Shown here: piece by piece, positions 23,301 to 26,009 of the stretch
Position numbering within the stretch: the stretch's first letter is position 1
How the letters are laid out: each line of letters begins with the position of its first letter
Assembly: GCA_910577945.1 (NCBI GenBank)
Contig: CAJTNI010000024.1
Span: 1 to 26,009, forward strand
Origin: an uncultured Christensenella sp.
Lineage (GTDB): Bacteria; Bacillota; Clostridia; Christensenellales; Pumilibacteraceae
Reading direction: 5' to 3'
Length of the DNA stretch: 26,009 nucleotides
Position numbers and translations under genes: made by a program
Notes under the pieces: generated by a model
Databases searched by the model: none
What the model was told of the DNA's origin: nothing
What the model saw: the letters and a program-made list of their open reading frames with translations, nothing else

Positions 23301-23590
23301 TCGCCGAGCGCGACGCGTTGCTGTCCGAGCTGAAAGACGCTTACGCCAAAGTGCCGACAGAGCTGAAAAATCTCGCCAACGTGGGCATGCTCAAAAACCT
23401 CGCCGCGACGCATAACGCTAGCATCGTCACGCTGCTGCGCGCGGGCGCGAAAATCGAGTTTGCCGATATCAAGGATATTCCCGACGGGTTTGAAAAATTC
23501 GGCGGAGTGCTGAGCGCGGTCAAGTCGCCGATTGTCGTATTCGACAGCGTAAAGTCGCTTACGGGCTGGCTGGTCGGCGCGGCGGCGTAA
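20309..23590 (+). CDS. mfd: Mfd, transcription-repair coupling factor
   Basis: The 1,093-residue protein releases RNA polymerase stalled at DNA damage and recruits nucleotide excision repair. The N-terminal part is the UvrB-like region (UvrA-binding). An RNA-polymerase interaction domain appears around residues 445-510, starting DYVVHESHGIGMCEAV. The RecG-like translocase follows, with Walker A GDVGFGKT at 592-599, Walker B DEEQ at 691-694 followed by KFGV, and motif III MSATPIPRT. Later motifs include ATTIIENGIDIPNANT and QLKGRVGRS (motifs V-VI). A C-terminal domain with KVDFTAVIPKDYC and a regulatory helix region ends it. Length is slightly below the usual 1,150. The ATG overlaps the pth stop by one base. 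A start further upstream would run deep into pth. Confidence 0.97.
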   Translation: MRDIKEIISAADGALGDAVAAVKRGEKTSVFGLTASDARLFCSALDGFLYVCADVVAARTAFVELSLHFPSAELLLPKNNVLIVSSGNGSGARCRALYNIASGKARVVVTTAEALMQIVPPAEYVARAAATVRKGDKIKTAELISKLTAAGYSRRGHVDEAGQFAVRGDIVDICTPAGEAARIEFFGYECDSVRALDISTQGAGRALAEFTAYPATETVFEDCSAAITRLIEAGDRRKTAGVPVEHRLAERLRTGDRDGEQTVLSLFAHTTLDKFCGLPVVFEDAKAVYDACVFAYREHAARSKRLIEANEAPFCAESNLVKTPPTDGAVLCFHAIDSGNRFFAPDKLFKFKSMNLPLYGRALGSLTDDIAAWRSRGYKAYIAADVKKSLDELDCFDVEYIAPTADGGVFFDAGIIVIGMRNVGMKRDPFESVRRTGMKELPKPGDYVVHESHGIGMCEAVGAVDFGGYERDYITVKYAGGDLLYVPVENMARLSKYDFTDNPPKLNKLGGAEFERTKARVKSRLKAMAFDLLELYAKRETVKGKAYPKDNSLYDAFSADFPYSETVDQLSAIDACMDDLARGKIMDRLICGDVGFGKTEIALRVAFKVIASGGQVAFLSPTTVLCHQHYNTTRSRMEKFGVKVAALSRTEPNTAKTLAGLADGSIDIVCGTHKLLGNGVRFKNLELLVLDEEQKFGVSDKEKIKNLKNDVNVLTMSATPIPRTLHMAMSGIRDVSMLETPPTGRLPAQVYVTEYSDALVVDAVTREVERGGQVFIVYNYVHGGANGSGIAEYAGRLQSLMPECRFAYAHGQMDKRVLTAAVEDFAAHKTDVLVATTIIENGIDIPNANTMIVYGAENLGLSQMYQLKGRVGRSDRVAQVYFTYATEMMLGAQALERLEAISRYTDLGSGAKIAEQDMRIRGVGNVFGAEQHGHMVSVGYSMYCKLLQEAVAEIKGQTVRAHKDPVMKVDFTAVIPKDYCDGEVRVELYRRISGLKSLAERDALLSELKDAYAKVPTELKNLANVGMLKNLAATHNASIVTLLRAGAKIEFADIKDIPDGFEKFGGVLSAVKSPIVVFDSVKSLTGWLVGAAA

Positions 23591-23612
23591 ACTATCGACG
23601 GAGGAAAATCAC

Positions 23613-24308
23613 ATGTGCGAAGCTTACGCGCAGGTCAAGGCTGCGTTCGTCGCGGCGACCGATAAAAAGTACGACGACTTCAATAAGCCGATTGTAAACA
23701 GCGAATATCCGACGCTCGGCGTGCGCACGCCCGTCGTGAAAAGCTTGGCTAAAACCGTGCCATTGGCGCGGCGCGACGATATACTCGACGACTTTTTCCG
23801 CGACGGCGAAAAGACGTACGAGAGCGTGCTTTTCGCAGGGTGCCTTGCCGCGCGCAAAGCCGATTACGCCGCTACACGCGCGCTGTTGGGGCGTATCGTG
23901 CCGTTGTTCGGGTCGTGGGCGCACGTCGATTGCGTCACGCCGCTGCTGAGGTGGGCGGACGCGGACGCGCTTTGGAACGATTTTCGATATCTTTTGGATT
24001 GCAGGGGACAGTACGAAAAACGGTTCTACATAATGATAATGTTTTCGTGCTGTCTTGACGACGCGCACATAGACGGCATACTCGAAACGCTGCGCCGCGA
24101 CGTGAGCTACGGCGATTATTACGTGGATATGGCGGCGGCGTGGCTGCTCGCCGAGTGCTTGGTCAAGTACTACGACAAGACGGTCGCGCTTTTCGGCGAA
24201 CGCGTATTTCCCAAGTTCGTGCACAACAAGGCGCTGCAAAAAGCGCGCGAGAGTTATCGCGTTTCGCCCGAGACCAAGGCGTATTTGCAAGACTTGAAGG
24301 TCAAATAA
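23613..24308 (+). CDS. AlkD-like DNA alkylation repair protein (HEAT-repeat glycosylase)
   Basis: This 231-residue all-helical protein matches the AlkD/AlkC-type DNA alkylation repair family, whose HEAT-like repeats grip the DNA backbone and remove N3- or N7-alkylated purines without base flipping. The N-terminal YPTLGVRTPVVKSLAK segment is a family hallmark. Trp102 and Asp106 in GSWAHVDCV sit where B. cereus AlkD has its W-x-x-x-D catalytic patch. The ATG has GGAGG eight bases upstream. The gene follows mfd by 22 bases and is probably the last gene of the DUF1858-pth-mfd operon, pairing two repair genes. Whether it is an active glycosylase needs experiment; the key Asp is present. Confidence 0.85.
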   Translation: MCEAYAQVKAAFVAATDKKYDDFNKPIVNSEYPTLGVRTPVVKSLAKTVPLARRDDILDDFFRDGEKTYESVLFAGCLAARKADYAATRALLGRIVPLFGSWAHVDCVTPLLRWADADALWNDFRYLLDCRGQYEKRFYIMIMFSCCLDDAHIDGILETLRRDVSYGDYYVDMAAAWLLAECLVKYYDKTVALFGERVFPKFVHNKALQKARESYRVSPETKAYLQDLKVK

Positions 24309-24341
24309 TAAGGGAGCGTAAAGCCGAGTTGACGCAACGGC

Positions 24342-24370
24342 TTGCGCAATTCGTTATTTAATGGTAGAAT
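24342..24370 (+). promoter_or_regulatory. Promoter of the HAD-HAD-sirtuin operon, predicted leaderless
   Basis: TTGCGC (24342-24347), a 17-base spacer and TAGAAT (24365-24370) precede the ATG at 24377 by six bases. A TTGACG at 24329 is too far away (30 bases) to pair with this -10. Confidence 0.6.
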
Positions 24371-24376
24371 ATCGGC

Positions 24377-25054
24377 ATGGTTAATTTTATTTTCGATTTG
24401 TACAACACGCTTATCGACGTGCGCACCGACGAGCATTGCGAGGCGGCGTGGCGACCCGTAGTCGAGTTTTTGGCGGCGCGCGGCGCGAGCGTCGAGTGGC
24501 AAACGCTGTGCGCGCTGTTCGACGAGTATTGGGCGGATTTCGACGCGCATACCGACGAAAGCGAGTACGAGTATCCCGAGTGCGATTGCGTGGCGCAGTT
24601 CGTATGGATTGCGCGACGCGCGGGCTGCGAGCTGTCGCGCGCGGAGGCGGCGGAGGCGCTTCGCGCTATGCGACGCGCGTCGGTTATTAGACTGCGGCTC
24701 TTCGACGGAACGGCGGAGCTGTTGGACGAGCTCAAAGCGGCGGGCGCGGGCGTTTATTTGTTGAGCAACGCGCAGTCGGCGTTCACGCCCGACGAGATAG
24801 CGTCCGTCGGCTTGACCGACAAGTTCGACGGCATGCTGCTGAGCTCGGACTGCGGCTGCCGCAAGCCCGATAAAGCGTTTTATACCGTGCTGTTCGACAA
24901 ATACGGCTTGGACAAGGACGGCGCGGTCATGGTCGGCGACGACGAAACGACGGACGGCGCGGGCGCGGCGAGCTTCGGTATCGCGTACGTGCGCGCCGAC
25001 GGCGGCGCGGCGGCGCACGCGGCGGAGCTTTTTTCGTATGTGAGGCGCGCATGA
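24377..25054 (+). CDS. HAD-superfamily hydrolase
   Basis: This 225-residue protein is a haloacid dehalogenase-like hydrolase. Motif I is FDLYNTL with nucleophile Asp7; the second position is Tyr, as in the dehalogenase and some phosphatase branches. Motif II is LLSNAQ, motif III has Lys in CRKPDKAFY, and motif IV is GDDETTDGAGA. The helical cap lies between motifs I and II. The start ATG is placed by the promoter six bases upstream. Its stop overlaps the next HAD gene in ATGA. Substrate is unknown; the family acts on phosphate esters or haloacids. Confidence 0.88.
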   Translation: MVNFIFDLYNTLIDVRTDEHCEAAWRPVVEFLAARGASVEWQTLCALFDEYWADFDAHTDESEYEYPECDCVAQFVWIARRAGCELSRAEAAEALRAMRRASVIRLRLFDGTAELLDELKAAGAGVYLLSNAQSAFTPDEIASVGLTDKFDGMLLSSDCGCRKPDKAFYTVLFDKYGLDKDGAVMVGDDETTDGAGAASFGIAYVRADGGAAAHAAELFSYVRRA

Positions 25055-25755
25055 AAATCGACGCGGTTATTTTCGATTTGGACGGAACGCTTTTGGACAC
25101 GCTCGGCGACCTCACGAACGCGGTCAATCACGCGCTCGGCGCGTGCGGGCTTAACGCGTTCGACCGCGGACGCGTGCGGCGTTACGTGGGTAACGGCGTG
25201 CCCAAGCTAATCGACCGCGCGCTGCGTTTTTCTACGGTCGGGCAAGAGCCGAAAGAAAACGACGGCGCGTTCGCAGACCGCGCGCTGTTCGACAAATGCC
25301 TTGCGGAATTTACCGCGTACTACGACAAGCACAACGCCGATACGACCGCGCCTTACGACGGAGTTGCGGATATGCTGGGCACGATTTCGGCGTGGGGGCT
25401 GAAAAGCGCAATCGTGACCAACAAGTACGACGGCGCGGCACAGGCGTTGAAGCACAGATTTTTCGGCGCGGTGAACGCCGTTGTGGGCGCGGCGCCCGAT
25501 ATAAGACCGAAGCCCGCGCCCGACGGAGTGTACAAGGCGTTGCGGTTAATCGGCGCGGACGCGGCGCGCGCGGTTTACGTGGGCGACGGGGAGACCGATG
25601 TAGAAACGGCTAAGCGTTGCGGCATGCCCGTAATCGCGGTTACTTGGGGGTTCAGAGACCGCGACGTGCTTTGCGCGCTCAATCCCGACTATATAATCGA
25701 CGCGCCGCGCGAGCTGGCGGACGTGCTGCGTCGCTCGGGTATGGCGGGAGCGTAA
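25051..25755 (+). CDS. HAD hydrolase, phosphoglycolate phosphatase-like
   Basis: The 234-residue protein has motif I DLDGTLLDT with Asp9 and Asp11, motif II VTNKYD, motif III Lys in RPKPAPDGVY and motif IV VGDGETDVETAKRCG. The latter and the cap pattern VNHALGACGLNAFDRGRVRRYVGNGVPKLI are typical of Gph-type phosphoglycolate or related phosphatases. It starts inside the stop of the preceding HAD gene (ATGA overlap) and is followed after four bases by a sirtuin gene, so all three are co-transcribed. A Gph-type enzyme could clear 2-phosphoglycolate left by DNA repair, but specificity for it is not provable from sequence. Confidence 0.9.
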   Translation: MKIDAVIFDLDGTLLDTLGDLTNAVNHALGACGLNAFDRGRVRRYVGNGVPKLIDRALRFSTVGQEPKENDGAFADRALFDKCLAEFTAYYDKHNADTTAPYDGVADMLGTISAWGLKSAIVTNKYDGAAQALKHRFFGAVNAVVGAAPDIRPKPAPDGVYKALRLIGADAARAVYVGDGETDVETAKRCGMPVIAVTWGFRDRDVLCALNPDYIIDAPRELADVLRRSGMAGA

Positions 25756-25759
25756 AGCA

Positions 25760-26009
25760 ATGACGGAGCGCGAGTATAACGACAGGGTGGCGGCGGCGCG
25801 CAGAATCGTGTTTTTCGGCGGTGCGGGCGTATCCACCGAAAGCGGCATTCCCGATTTTCGGAGCGTGGACGGGCTGTATTCGCAAAAGTACGACGTGCCG
25901 CCCGAAACGGTGCTGTCCGCCGAGTATTTCTACGCGCATACCGATAAGTTTTACGAGTTCTATTTCGATAAAATGATTGCCGAGCATGCCGCGCCCAATC
26001 GCGCGCATA
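25760..26009 (+). CDS. Sirtuin (SIR2-family NAD-dependent deacylase), 5' part
   Basis: An open frame from ATG 25760 runs off the window edge after 83 residues. It contains the sirtuin NAD-binding signature GAGVSTESGIPDFR at residues 21-34 and ends in PNRAH, the start of the conserved PNxAHxxL region. Sirtuins remove acyl groups from lysines using NAD. It is the third gene of the HAD-HAD-sirtuin operon. The zinc-binding cysteines lie outside the window and cannot be assessed. Confidence 0.92.
   Translation, partial: MTEREYNDRVAAARRIVFFGGAGVSTESGIPDFRSVDGLYSQKYDVPPETVLSAEYFYAHTDKFYEFYFDKMIAEHAAPNRAH

Noticed and set aside
24329..24334. TTGACG as -35 of the HAD operon
   Set aside because: It is 30 bases from the TAGAAT box; TTGCGC at 24342 has the correct 17-base spacing.
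1..26009. tRNA, rRNA, CRISPR array, riboswitch or prophage genes
   Set aside because: No cloverleaf-like sequence, repeat-spacer pattern, conserved riboswitch core or phage gene was recognised.

Overview
The window is a stretch of ordinary, gene-dense bacterial chromosome with high GC (roughly 60% by eye) and AT-rich promoters. AddAB recombination enzymes (rather than RecBCD), the pth-mfd gene order, a DUF1858 protein and Shine-Dalgarno sites of the AGGAG type point to the Bacillota, most likely an uncultivated Clostridia-like lineage. That placement is inference; no rRNA or other marker gene is present.

Layout. (1) 1-163: possible tip of an IS3-family element. (2) 164-2703, minus strand: a three-gene operon with a duplicated DUF1538 membrane protein followed by two different PII-like signalling proteins. 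(3) 2858-3940: an unknown multi-pass membrane protein. (4) 4014-5872: a two-gene ABC-2 exporter. (5) 5873-6245: a regulatory intergenic region with a terminator, phased A-tracts, a 12-bp direct repeat and a promoter whose spacer contains ten consecutive G. (6) 6246-8945: a three-gene ABC-2 exporter of the COG4586/COG4587/COG3694 type. (7) 9018-10964, minus strand: a lipoprotein and a RimK-like ATP-grasp ligase. (8) 11091-17270: addB-addA. (9) 17431-18624: an unknown membrane protein with a Pro/Gln/Ala-rich tail. (10) 18736-19437: a GNAT acetyltransferase. (11) 19534-24308: DUF1858 protein, pth, mfd and an AlkD-like repair protein. (12) 24377 to the right edge: two HAD hydrolases and the start of a sirtuin.

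Common themes. DNA repair and recombination are well represented (AddAB, Mfd, AlkD-like). Two neighbouring ABC-2 exporters and the DUF1538/PII module make the left third transport-oriented. Five genes have a -35/17-bp spacer/-10 promoter placed only 6-8 bases before the start codon, with no Shine-Dalgarno site, so they are probably translated from leaderless mRNAs. Genes with true 5' leaders coexist with them.

The most noteworthy observations are the apparent complete absence of GATC over 26 kb, the recurring leaderless promoter layout, the poly-G promoter that could be phase-variable, and the DUF1538 transporter-like protein with two divergent PII-like partners. No tRNA, rRNA, CRISPR array or phage module was seen.
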